This document shows, in pieces, positions 1 through 6,060 of a DNA stretch of 8,017 nt. Within the stretch, counting starts at the first letter, position 1, and each line of letters begins with the position of its first letter. Below the pieces are notes generated by a model, which saw only the letters and a program-made list of their open reading frames with translations, had not been told where the DNA came from and did not search any database. The DNA comes from CAZWZG01 sp964638245. Its GTDB lineage: Bacteria > Pseudomonadota > Alphaproteobacteria > Rhodobacterales > Rhodobacteraceae. A program made the position numbers and the translations under genes. Location: contig CAZWZG010000143.1 of the NCBI GenBank assembly GCA_964638245.1, positions 1 to 8,017 of the forward strand, written 5' to 3'.

Positions 1-1124
1 GCGACCGGGGACGCATGGCAAAGCCGCGTGCCGTGATCGACGTTGTTATGCCCGAACCCCTCGCGGATGAACCGCTGGAAAAGGTAGGCTTCTTCGTTCG
101 TGCATTTGGCCGAGCCAAACCCGGCCACTTCGCGTCCACGGCCTTTCAACCCACCGGCGGCGAAATCAAGCGCTTCGTCCCACGTCGCTTCGCGGAAGAC
201 CTCCAGCACGTTGCCGGGATCGACATTCAGCCCCTTGGCAGGTGCATCCTCCCGCCTGATCAGCGGCTTGGTCAAACGGTGGTTGTGGTGGATGTAGTCG
301 AACCCAAAACGACCCTTCACACAGAGCCGTCCTTCGTTCGCAGGGCCATTGATCCCCTCAATATACTTGACGCGCTCGTCCTTGACCTTGATCGAAATCT
401 GACAACCCACGCCACAGAACGCGCAGACACTCTCGACCTCCCGGTCGAAATCCGCGCTGTCCCCGACGCTATCGCCCGGCGTCACCGTCGCGGGCATCAG
501 CGCGCCCGTCGGACAGGCCTGCACGCACTCGCCACAAGCCACACAGGTCGACGCGCCCATCGGGTCGGCGAAGTCGAACGTCGGATAGCTGTCATGCCCC
601 CGCCCGGCCATCCCGATCACGTCATTGACCTGAACCTCGCGGCACGCCCGCACGCAAAGCCCGCACTGAATGCAGGCATCCAGATTGACCGACATCGCCA
701 CGTGGCTTTCATCGAGCAGCGGGATACGCGGTTCTTCCAGCGCCGGAAACCGGCTCTCGGAAACGCCTTGCGCGGCGGCCATATCCCAAAGGTGGCTGGA
801 CTTATCATAGGCTGCGGCCTGCTCGGGCTGATCGGCGACCAGCATCTCGATGACCATCTTGCGCGCGGACTCCGCCCTCGTCGAATTGGTCGTCACAACC
901 ATGCCTTCGGAGGGCTCGCGAATACAGGACGCCACCAGCGTCCGCTCGCCTTCAACCTCGACCATGCAAGCGCGGCAGTTTCCATCGGGGCGATACCCTG
1001 GCGCAGGCTTGTGGCAAAGATGCGGGATCACAAGGCCGCGCCCATTGGCGACCTCCCAAATCGTCTCTCCCGGCGCAGCCGAGACCTCTTTCCCATCCAG
1101 CGTGAACGTTACGCGCTCGGCCAT
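1..1124 (-). CDS. fdhF: Formate dehydrogenase alpha subunit, FdhF/FdsA type (partial, C-terminus beyond left edge)
   Basis: Catalytic subunit of a cytoplasmic molybdenum- or tungsten-dependent formate dehydrogenase that oxidises formate to CO2. Only the first 374 codons are inside the window; relatives run to roughly 900-1000 residues. Visible in order: a NuoG-like [2Fe-2S] domain with Cys37, Cys50, Cys53 and Cys67; two ferredoxin-type [4Fe-4S] motifs (Cys151/154/157/161 and Cys194/197/200/204, the second reading CVACGECVQACP); the [4Fe-4S] motif of the catalytic domain (Cys234, Cys237, Cys241, Cys268), with the conserved Lys270 in CVKG; and RLCH, where Cys369 is the expected metal ligand, followed by His370. 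The ligand codon is TGC, so this is a cysteine and not a selenocysteine enzyme. The ATG start has a good GGAG six bases upstream and gives the expected N-terminus MAERVTFTLDGKEV. The preceding gene is a dehydrogenase of another operon, so any diaphorase partners (FdsB/FdsG-like) are not upstream; they could lie beyond the edge. The family call is firm, but the exact class (NAD-linked or not) is open. Confidence 0.92.
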   Translation of the reverse strand, partial: MAERVTFTLDGKEVSAAPGETIWEVANGRGLVIPHLCHKPAPGYRPDGNCRACMVEVEGERTLVASCIREPSEGMVVTTNSTRAESARKMVIEMLVADQPEQAAAYDKSSHLWDMAAAQGVSESRFPALEEPRIPLLDESHVAMSVNLDACIQCGLCVRACREVQVNDVIGMAGRGHDSYPTFDFADPMGASTCVACGECVQACPTGALMPATVTPGDSVGDSADFDREVESVCAFCGVGCQISIKVKDERVKYIEGINGPANEGRLCVKGRFGFDYIHHNHRLTKPLIRREDAPAKGLNVDPGNVLEVFREATWDEALDFAAGGLKGRGREVAGFGSAKCTNEEAYLFQRFIREGFGHNNVDHGTRLCHASPV

Positions 1125-1128
1125 GTCC

Positions 1129-1152
1129 GGCTCCCCTTTATCGGGGTCAGCC
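1129..1152 (-). promoter_or_regulatory. Hairpin over the fdhF ribosome binding site
   Basis: Read on the minus strand, GGCT and CCCC pair with GGGG and AGCC around a GATAAA loop, with a two-base GA bulge on the 5' side. This gives eight base pairs. The 3' arm contains the Shine-Dalgarno GGGGAG, six bases before the fdhF ATG, so folding would hide the ribosome binding site. The pairing is seen directly; a regulatory role is inference. It could also be a weak terminator for the upstream operon, but no T-tract follows. Confidence 0.35.
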
Positions 1153-1210
1153 TAGGGGGAGTTGATGGGAAACGCCAAGGCGTGAAACGACATGGTGCGC
1201 CGGTTCTGCG

Positions 1211-1230
1211 ACGCGGATCGGAAACCGCGT
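1211..1230 (-). terminator. Hairpin at the end of the SDR operon, possible terminator or 3' stabiliser
   Basis: Starting on the last base of the SDR stop codon, the minus strand reads ACGCGG, an eight-base loop, then CCGCGT: a perfect six-base-pair GC-rich stem. No run of T follows, so it is not a classical intrinsic terminator. Its position directly after the last gene of the operon suggests a 3' end or stability element. The remaining 80 or so bases before fdhF show no convincing promoter to my eye. Confidence 0.3.
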
Positions 1231-1961
1231 TAGCCGAAGATGCGGTAATACATCCAATCGGGCATGAACATCGTCGAGCGGAAGAACGCGCCAAAGCCCC
1301 ACGGAAAGTTCTTCTTGAAACGGCGCGAGTTCATACCGTCGAAGAAATGCATCGCGGCTTCTTCCGGCTCCATGATGAACGGCATCGTGATGCTGTTCTT
1401 GTCGGTCAGCCGCGTGCGCACGTAACCCGGGTTGATGCACTGCACATCCACGCCGGTATTCTTGAGATCATAGTACATCGACTCGGCCAGCGACATGCAG
1501 CCCGCCTTGGACGCGCCATAGCCGATGGCCCCCGGCACACCACGGAAACCGGACAGCGACCCGGTCATGACGATGTGACCGGCATCCTTGGCCACCATCT
1601 TGGGCACCACCTGACCGAACACCCGCACGGCGCCGGTAAAGTTGATGTCGACCATCTGGTTCACTTCGTCGGCGACCCATTCCCGCGCGCTTTGGGGCCA
1701 ATACACACCTGCAAGGAAAACGACCCCGTCGACCTCGCCAACCTCTTGGGCGGCGGCAACGACGCTGTCATTGTCCGAGATGTCCATCGTCACAACCGAC
1801 GCCTTTCCCGGAAGGCTTTCAGCAAGTTCGTTCAGGCGATCCGCGCTCCGCGCGCTCAACACCAGCTCGGTGCCAACTGCCGACAGCTTTTCAGCAACCG
1901 CGCGCCCAAGACCTTCGGACGCGCCGACCAGCCAATACCGTTTACCCGTCCACTGTCTCAC
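1230..1961 (-). CDS. Short-chain dehydrogenase/reductase (SDR)
   Basis: A 243-residue classical SDR that probably oxidises or reduces a hydroxyl or keto group with NAD(P)(H); the substrate is unknown. Visible features: cofactor loop GASEGLG (residues 13-19), Arg38 after the second strand (which would favour NADP), Asp60, an altered NNAG region reading FLAG (82-85), Asn107, catalytic Ser135 in TGSLSG, and the YxxxK pair Tyr148/Lys152 in IGYGASKAG, followed by the PGYVRT loop. The catalytic tetrad is intact. The start is a GTG that overlaps the DUF3833 stop as GTGA, pointing to translational coupling; a GGAG lies about eleven bases upstream. It is the last gene of the operon, matching the SDR at the end of the SigmaE-controlled R. 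sphaeroides cluster as I recall it. Membership of a lipid-modification pathway is inferred from context alone. Confidence 0.88.
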   Translation of the reverse strand: MRQWTGKRYWLVGASEGLGRAVAEKLSAVGTELVLSARSADRLNELAESLPGKASVVTMDISDNDSVVAAAQEVGEVDGVVFLAGVYWPQSAREWVADEVNQMVDINFTGAVRVFGQVVPKMVAKDAGHIVMTGSLSGFRGVPGAIGYGASKAGCMSLAESMYYDLKNTGVDVQCINPGYVRTRLTDKNSITMPFIMEPEEAAMHFFDGMNSRRFKKNFPWGFGAFFRSTMFMPDWMYYRIFG

Positions 1962-2536
1962 GCCGCTTTCTGCTCCTCTTCAAGCTTCGGTCGAATGGTC
2001 GCGATCAACTCGGCGACCTTGATGCCGAACTTGCGGAACTGGCTGTGGTTCATGATCGTCCCGTTATCGGTCAGGTACATCCAGTCCGTGCAATCCAGGA
2101 CATGGCCACCGGCATCCTCGGTCAGCCGGATCTTGTACTCCAGATGCAGCGCCGAACCGATCATGCGGCCCTCTGCACGGCCTACGATATCATCGGCCTC
2201 ACCGATAACGGTGCCGTCGTTGCCAATCTGCAGCCGCCACTGGCGCACTTGGGTCGAGCCACCGTCATAGCGAAAGAACTCGTCCATGACGCCCTTGTTG
2301 CCTTCCCACTTGGCGTGGAAATCAGCAACAAAGCGGCTCGAGACACGGCCCGTCGGACCATAGATCATGCCTTCGCAGACAAGCGGGCCGCTCAGGTGTT
2401 GGCGTGGATCGATCACAGGGCTCGATCCCTCGAATTCGGAAATACGCTGACCGCGAAATCCGAAATATCGTATTCGAACGAACACAAGCACGAGGGCCAG
2501 CGCTCCTCCAAATAAGACAGTCAAAAGGGTCTCCAT
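1958..2536 (-). CDS. DUF3833 family protein with N-terminal membrane anchor
   Basis: A 192-residue protein that I recognise as DUF3833, a family without a known biochemical role that often travels with rpoE-chrR, DUF1365 and flavin-oxidase genes. Residues 3-21 form one hydrophobic segment followed by basic residues, so it is probably anchored in the cytoplasmic membrane. There is no lipobox cysteine, although gammaproteobacterial relatives are often lipoproteins. The family signature is clear: FHAKWEGNKGVMDEFFRYDGG followed by a QWRLQ strand in the middle, then GEADDIVGRAEG, then DWMYLTDN and the C-terminal FRKFGIKVAEL. The acyl-binding-like beta fold these motifs suggest is inference. The ATG lies four bases after the MFS stop and has an AAGGTGA Shine-Dalgarno six bases away. 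It overlaps the following SDR start by four bases, so co-expression with both neighbours is very likely. Confidence 0.87.
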   Translation of the reverse strand: METLLTVLFGGALALVLVFVRIRYFGFRGQRISEFEGSSPVIDPRQHLSGPLVCEGMIYGPTGRVSSRFVADFHAKWEGNKGVMDEFFRYDGGSTQVRQWRLQIGNDGTVIGEADDIVGRAEGRMIGSALHLEYKIRLTEDAGGHVLDCTDWMYLTDNGTIMNHSQFRKFGIKVAELIATIRPKLEEEQKAA

Positions 2537-2540
2537 CAGT

Positions 2541-3800
2541 TCACCTTTCTTTAAGGTCGGTTGTCGCCAAAAGCGCGATGGCGAAGAGTTTCAGGGCGCA
2601 CGGAACAAGTGCGTAGAGAATGGACAGGAGGCGCAGCGCATCCGCGTCCGGCCCTCCATCGGCTTGCAAGCCTGCCGCATCCAATGCGGGCAGAACCGCG
2701 ACCGCAGCCACGGCCAGAGTGAATTTGTTGACAAAGGACCAAAGCCCAAACCCCTGTCCGGCTTCGGGTGCGATCCGCGCCATGTGACGCGAAAAGATCG
2801 CAGGAAGAAGGGTCAGGTCCGCACCCATCGCGGCGCCAGACGCCGCACAGATCACTGCAAACGCGATCACCTGTCCTTGCCCAAGGAACGCCGCATAGGC
2901 AAACGCCGCGATGGCCAGAACCATCGCAATCAAAAGGGCCGCTTTTGCCCCGATGCGCGCGGCGAGCGCCCCCCAAAGCGGGGCCGACGCCGCCGCGCAG
3001 AGGAAAAACAGGATCAAAAGCGCGCCTTGCCACCATTCTTCGGCGCCAAGGCGCAACTCGACGAAATACAGGAACAGGGTCGACGAAACCGCGACGGGCA
3101 GCGCGTTCAAAAGGGCGATCAACAACAGCCGCCGTGCAAGCCCATCGCCCAGAATTTCGCGAAGGCCTGTGGGCGCCGCAGTGTCGGGCGATCCGACCCA
3201 TGCGTTGCGCATCACAAGGATCGCGATGAAGCAGATCGCCGCGAAAACCCCGGCAAATCCTGCAAACGGCTGATCCGTAGCGTCCATCAAAAGCGTCGGC
3301 ATCGCCGCGGCCAGGCAAACGCCCAAAAGCGTCCCCGTCTCGCGCCAACTGGCCAGTCGTACATGCCCGGACGGCCCCATCGCCGCACCGGTGTGAACGC
3401 CTTGAGAATAGAAGTTGATGACCAGCAGGCTGTAGCCCGAAAACAGCCCCGTCAGCGTCAGCGCAAACCATGCAATCGGCTCAATCGGCGGCGTCACAGC
3501 GAACAGCCCCAGCATCGAAATTGCCATCAGCGCGCCGCCCCCGGCAACCAGCATGGCACGCGCATTCGAGTACCGCGAACTCAGCCATCCGAAAAACGGA
3601 TCCTGCACCATATCGATCAGACGCAGCACCAAAAGTACCGCCCCAATCGCAGCCAGCGAAACACCATACGTGTCGCCATAAAACTTCGGCGCGTGGATAT
3701 AGATCGGCAGCCCCGCCATCGCGAGCATGCCGCCAAAAATCGCATACCCTGGAAGGTTCACGCCCTTTTCGCGCACTTGCATGGCGTCGACCGCGCTCAT
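2541..3800 (-). CDS. MFS transporter, GPH/MelB-like (MFS_2)
   Basis: A 419-residue inner-membrane transporter with about twelve hydrophobic segments, the usual size for the major facilitator superfamily. The glycoside-pentoside-hexuronide:cation symporter signature is seen near the end of helix 2: RLIDMVQDPFFG, with Arg60, Asp63, Asp67 and Pro68 in the same spacing as the cation-site residues of MelB. A second conserved spot is the NFYSQG turn in the N-terminal half. MelB relatives carry sugars with Na+ or H+, but the same fold includes the eukaryotic lysophospholipid carrier MFSD2A. Given neighbours that look lipid-related, a lipid or fatty-acid substrate is a reasonable inference but unproven. 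The ATG overlaps the DUF1365 stop as ATGA and has a strong AGGAGG Shine-Dalgarno seven bases upstream, itself inside a hairpin at 3807-3824. An MFS gene occupies what I recall as the same slot in the R. sphaeroides operon. Confidence 0.88.
   Translation of the reverse strand: MSAVDAMQVREKGVNLPGYAIFGGMLAMAGLPIYIHAPKFYGDTYGVSLAAIGAVLLVLRLIDMVQDPFFGWLSSRYSNARAMLVAGGGALMAISMLGLFAVTPPIEPIAWFALTLTGLFSGYSLLVINFYSQGVHTGAAMGPSGHVRLASWRETGTLLGVCLAAAMPTLLMDATDQPFAGFAGVFAAICFIAILVMRNAWVGSPDTAAPTGLREILGDGLARRLLLIALLNALPVAVSSTLFLYFVELRLGAEEWWQGALLILFFLCAAASAPLWGALAARIGAKAALLIAMVLAIAAFAYAAFLGQGQVIAFAVICAASGAAMGADLTLLPAIFSRHMARIAPEAGQGFGLWSFVNKFTLAVAAVAVLPALDAAGLQADGGPDADALRLLSILYALVPCALKLFAIALLATTDLKER
2543..2557 (-). 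promoter_or_regulatory. Small hairpin over the DUF3833 ribosome binding site
   Basis: On the minus strand ACCTT, loop AAAGA, AAGGT form a perfect five-base-pair inverted repeat. The second arm is the core of the Shine-Dalgarno (AAGGTGA) of the DUF3833 gene, whose ATG begins at 2536. The element overlaps the end of the MFS coding sequence, so ribosomes finishing the MFS gene would open it. The stem is AT-rich and short; the effect on translation is inference. Confidence 0.3.
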
Positions 3801-4546
3801 CGCGACACCTCCTCTGCAGGAGGTTCGGGGCGCGTGTTGAACCGCGCGCCCTTGAAGTACAGCTTCAGCGCCTGCCAGTGGATCAGCCCAAGCACCCGGC
3901 GCGACCCAAAAGGACGGCGCACCAGCGCGCCCAAAAGGCCAGAGGTCGTCATAGGCTTGCGATTGCCCACCAGCGTCGCGTAAAGCCCCGCGCCATCGTT
4001 GCGATAATCGATCCAGACGCCAATCTTCTCGGCTCCGATGTTGAAGCGGAACCGGTATGACCCGGCGACATCCTGAAACGGTGAGACGTGGAAAATCTTG
4101 TCGGCTTCCATGTGGTCATGGGGCTGGATCGGCGCGAAATCGGGATGCGCGCACAGATAGGAATGCTTGTCTCGGTACGTGTTGTTCACCTCGGCAATGA
4201 CGGCCCGCAGGACGCCCGCATCGTCTTCGACCAGCCAGAAGGACACCGGATTGAACACGTGGCCCATCACCCGGGGCTGAGCCAACAGAAGAATACGCCC
4301 GATCAGGTGTTTTGGCATCTGGTATTCGCGCAGCACATCCCGCACCCAGGCTGCCCCGCGCCCATCGCCGTGATCACCGTCATAAAGCGCCATCAGCGCA
4401 CGCTTGTTGCGCCGAAATGGCCAGGGCGTGCGCAGCATTGCCTCAGCATCCAACAGGAAATAATCCACGCCGTAGCGAAAGCGGTTCTCGACCGCTCCGC
4501 CGCGACCGTGAAAGGTCTCGCCCATGATATGGTCGAGCGTGCTCAT
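3797..4546 (-). CDS. DUF1365 domain protein
   Basis: A 249-residue DUF1365 protein. The family has no firmly known enzymatic activity but is widely found beside FAD-dependent amine-oxidase-like proteins and cyclopropane-fatty-acid-synthase homologues, which points to membrane lipid modification. Conserved blocks: RFRYGVDYFLLD (22-33), FNPVSFW (98-104), EVNNTYRDKHSY (119-130), KIFHVSPF (150-157) and HWQALKLYFKG (223-233). No signal peptide or obvious membrane helix. The ATG chosen here overlaps the stop of the upstream flavoprotein gene as ATGA, which fits coupling; no good Shine-Dalgarno is seen. An in-frame ATG at 4525 (MGETFHGR) is an alternative. The frame is open further upstream to 4660, but that would overlap the neighbour by more than 100 bases and adds residues unlike the family. 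The corresponding R. sphaeroides gene is, as I recall, RSP_1090. Confidence 0.9.
   Translation of the reverse strand: MSTLDHIMGETFHGRGGAVENRFRYGVDYFLLDAEAMLRTPWPFRRNKRALMALYDGDHGDGRGAAWVRDVLREYQMPKHLIGRILLLAQPRVMGHVFNPVSFWLVEDDAGVLRAVIAEVNNTYRDKHSYLCAHPDFAPIQPHDHMEADKIFHVSPFQDVAGSYRFRFNIGAEKIGVWIDYRNDGAGLYATLVGNRKPMTTSGLLGALVRRPFGSRRVLGLIHWQALKLYFKGARFNTRPEPPAEEVSR
3807..3824 (-). promoter_or_regulatory. Perfect hairpin sequestering the MFS ribosome binding site
   Basis: On the minus strand ACCTCCT, loop GCAG, AGGAGGT form a perfect seven-base-pair stem. The 3' arm is the full Shine-Dalgarno of the MFS gene, seven bases before its ATG; the 5' arm imitates the anti-Shine-Dalgarno end of 16S rRNA. 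The hairpin lies in the last codons of the DUF1365 gene (residues EPPAEEV), so it would be melted by a ribosome finishing that gene. The sequence is certain; its role in strict translational coupling is inference. Confidence 0.5.
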
Positions 4547-5844
4547 TCTGCCGCGATGGCCGCCGCTGTTTCTTCTGCGATCATGGCATCGGCAACGTCC
4601 GCCGCACTGGCGATCCCGTCCTCGTGGAAGCCGTTCTTCATCCATGCGCCGCAGAACCACGTCCGGTTGGTTCCGTTGATTGCGCGCAAGGTCTCCTGTG
4701 CCGCAAGCGCGGGCATGTCATAGACGGGATGCATGAAGGTCGCCTCGTCGTAGATGAGCGACTCATCAATTGGCGAGGTAGCATTCAACGTCACAAACAG
4801 CGGATCGGATTTCGGGATCGGCTGCAGCTTGTTCATCCAGTAGGTCAGGCCGATCCGATCGCGGTTCTGGCCCTTCATTTCGGTGTAATTCCACGCCGAC
4901 CAGCAAACCTTGTGATTGGGCATCTGGCTTGCGTCCGAATGGAGGACCGCTTTGTTGGGCTGATAGCGCACCGCTGAAAGGGCCGAACGCTCGACCCCGT
5001 TGGCATCCGACAACAGCGCCAGCGCCTGATCGGAATGGGTCGCGAAAATCACTTCGTCGAACGCTTCCCACTCGGCACCCTCGGCGCGCACGTCGACACC
5101 AAGTCCCGTGCGCCGCACACCCTGCACAGGCGCACCAAGCCGAATCTCGACCCCGCGCCGGAACAACGACTGGTTCAGACGACGCACATATTCGATCGAT
5201 CCGCCTTCGACCGTGTACCACTGATGCTGACCCGTGATGCCCATCAGCGCATGGTTCTTGAAGAACCGCACCAGCGCTTCGGCCGGGAAGTCGAGGATTT
5301 TCTGGGTCGGCGTTGACCAGATCGCGCCAGACAGCGGCAGAAGGTAATATTCACGGAACCAGTCCCCGGTGCCCAACCGCTCCAGGAATTCACCAATCGT
5401 GATCCCGGGGTCGTTGGCGACCTCCAGCCCGTGTTTGTTGAAATGCAGGACGTCTCGCATCATCCGAAGATACCCAGGGCGCAACAGGTTCACGGGCTGC
5501 GCCGCGACCGAGCGAAGGCTTTGCAGACCATACTCGATGCGCCCGCCATCAATGGACGCCCCAAAGCTCATGTCGCTGTCCGCAATCGGGACACCAAGCT
5601 CGTCGAACAGTTTCGTCAGCTTCGGATAGTTGGCGTTGTTGAAGACGATAAAACCTGTATCCACCGGCTGATCGCCGTTCTTTCCCGCCAGTACAGTGCG
5701 CGCATGGCCGCCCAGCCGCGCCTCGTCTTCGAAGATCACTATATTATGGCGATCGGCCAGATAGTGGGCCGCGCCCATGCCGGAGATTCCCCCGCCGATG
5801 ACAGCAATTCTTTTCGACGGATTGTCCCGTGGCTCGTATGGCAT
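4543..5844 (-). CDS. FAD-dependent amine-oxidase-like protein (NAD_binding_8, COG2907-type)
   Basis: First gene of the operon, 433 residues. An N-terminal Rossmann motif IAVIGGGISGMGAAHYL (13-29) is followed by an acidic end of the second strand (Glu39/Asp40) and LGGHART (44-50), as in flavin amine oxidases and phytoene-desaturase-like enzymes. The C-terminal FAD motif reads TWFCGAWMKNGFHEDGIASA (395-414). No signal peptide; it probably works at the cytoplasmic face of the membrane on lipid chains, which is inference. It matches what I recall of RSP_1091 in R. sphaeroides. Published work there found RSP1091, together with a cyclopropane-synthase homologue (RSP2144), to be needed for full SigmaE activation and rapid ChrR turnover by singlet oxygen; genes of this regulon were also linked to furan fatty acid formation. 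The ATG has a GGAG ten bases upstream (5855-5858) and a SigmaE-like promoter just beyond. Confidence 0.9.
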   Translation of the reverse strand: MPYEPRDNPSKRIAVIGGGISGMGAAHYLADRHNIVIFEDEARLGGHARTVLAGKNGDQPVDTGFIVFNNANYPKLTKLFDELGVPIADSDMSFGASIDGGRIEYGLQSLRSVAAQPVNLLRPGYLRMMRDVLHFNKHGLEVANDPGITIGEFLERLGTGDWFREYYLLPLSGAIWSTPTQKILDFPAEALVRFFKNHALMGITGQHQWYTVEGGSIEYVRRLNQSLFRRGVEIRLGAPVQGVRRTGLGVDVRAEGAEWEAFDEVIFATHSDQALALLSDANGVERSALSAVRYQPNKAVLHSDASQMPNHKVCWSAWNYTEMKGQNRDRIGLTYWMNKLQPIPKSDPLFVTLNATSPIDESLIYDEATFMHPVYDMPALAAQETLRAINGTNRTWFCGAWMKNGFHEDGIASAADVADAMIAEETAAAIAAE

Positions 5845-5871
5845 AAGGTCGTTTCTCCAAGACGTTTAAAG

Positions 5872-5901
5872 GAACTACGCCCCGCGCCCGACAGCGGATT
5901 A
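5872..5901 (-). promoter_or_regulatory. Putative SigmaE (RpoE) promoter of the flavoprotein operon
   Basis: Minus strand: -35 TAATCC (5901-5896), 18-base spacer, -10 TAGTTC (5877-5872). The -35 differs by one base from TGATCC, the box I recall for SigmaE of R. sphaeroides, and is preceded by five T. Transcription would begin near 5865, giving a leader of about 20 bases that still includes the GGAG of the first gene. The spacer matches that of the opposite rpoE promoter exactly. The -10 is weaker than the rpoE one, so confidence is moderate. Confidence 0.6.
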
Positions 5902-5923
5902 AAAACAGACATTAATTTCTTTT

Positions 5924-5953
5924 TGATCCGGTCGCGCCCTCCCCCCGTAGAAT
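5924..5953 (+). promoter_or_regulatory. SigmaE (RpoE) autoregulatory promoter of rpoE-chrR
   Basis: Plus strand: -35 TGATCC (5924-5929), 18-base GC-rich spacer, -10 TAGAAT (5948-5953). The -35 is identical to the SigmaE box known from R. sphaeroides and the spacing is right for this group. Transcription would start near 5960, leaving a leader of about 97 bases before the rpoE start at 6057. This fits the known autoregulation of rpoE in this family. An AT-rich block (18 of 22 bases, 5902-5923) lies between this -35 and the divergent one. Confidence 0.75.
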
Positions 5954-6015
5954 GGATATGTTAACGAATGTGTCTGAAGCGCAAAAAGCGGATGCATCGC
6001 GGGATCGGGCTGCCT

Positions 6016-6060
6016 ATGCTCCTGATCATGCGACATCTCTTATTGCCAAGGCCTCGATGA
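6016..6060 (+). other. Possible leader ORF (14 codons) overlapping the rpoE start
   Basis: An ATG at 6016 opens a 14-codon frame (MLLIMRHLLLPRPR) ending in TGA at 6058-6060, so its stop overlaps the rpoE ATG as ATGA. It lies inside the predicted 5' leader of the SigmaE transcript. Its start sits in the loop of a seven-pair stem (6003-6009 with 6021-6027, including one G-U pair). There is no good Shine-Dalgarno, and a frame this short can occur by chance; translation is unproven. Confidence 0.2.

Noticed and set aside
13..21. Selenocysteine at the active site of the formate dehydrogenase.
   Set aside because: The metal-ligand codon (Cys369, in RLCH) is TGC, not TGA, so it is an ordinary cysteine.
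15..2270. A 751-codon open frame on the plus strand across three minus-strand genes.
   Set aside because: Its translation is rich in His, Arg and Pro with no family motif. The opposite strand encodes formate dehydrogenase, SDR and DUF3833 with intact motifs. Long antisense frames are expected in GC-rich DNA.
2664..3983. A 439-codon plus-strand frame opposite the MFS gene.
   Set aside because: Highly basic, low-complexity translation with no hydrophobic core; it is a shadow of the minus-strand transporter codons.
4547..4660. An upstream start for the DUF1365 gene at 4660.
   Set aside because: It would overlap the flavoprotein gene by over 100 bases and add basic residues unlike the family; the ATG overlapping the upstream stop is more likely.
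5941..5946. Run of six C in the rpoE promoter spacer as a slippage or phase-variation tract.
   Set aside because: Short and interrupted upstream by a T; spacer length already matches the SigmaE optimum, and nothing else supports variation.
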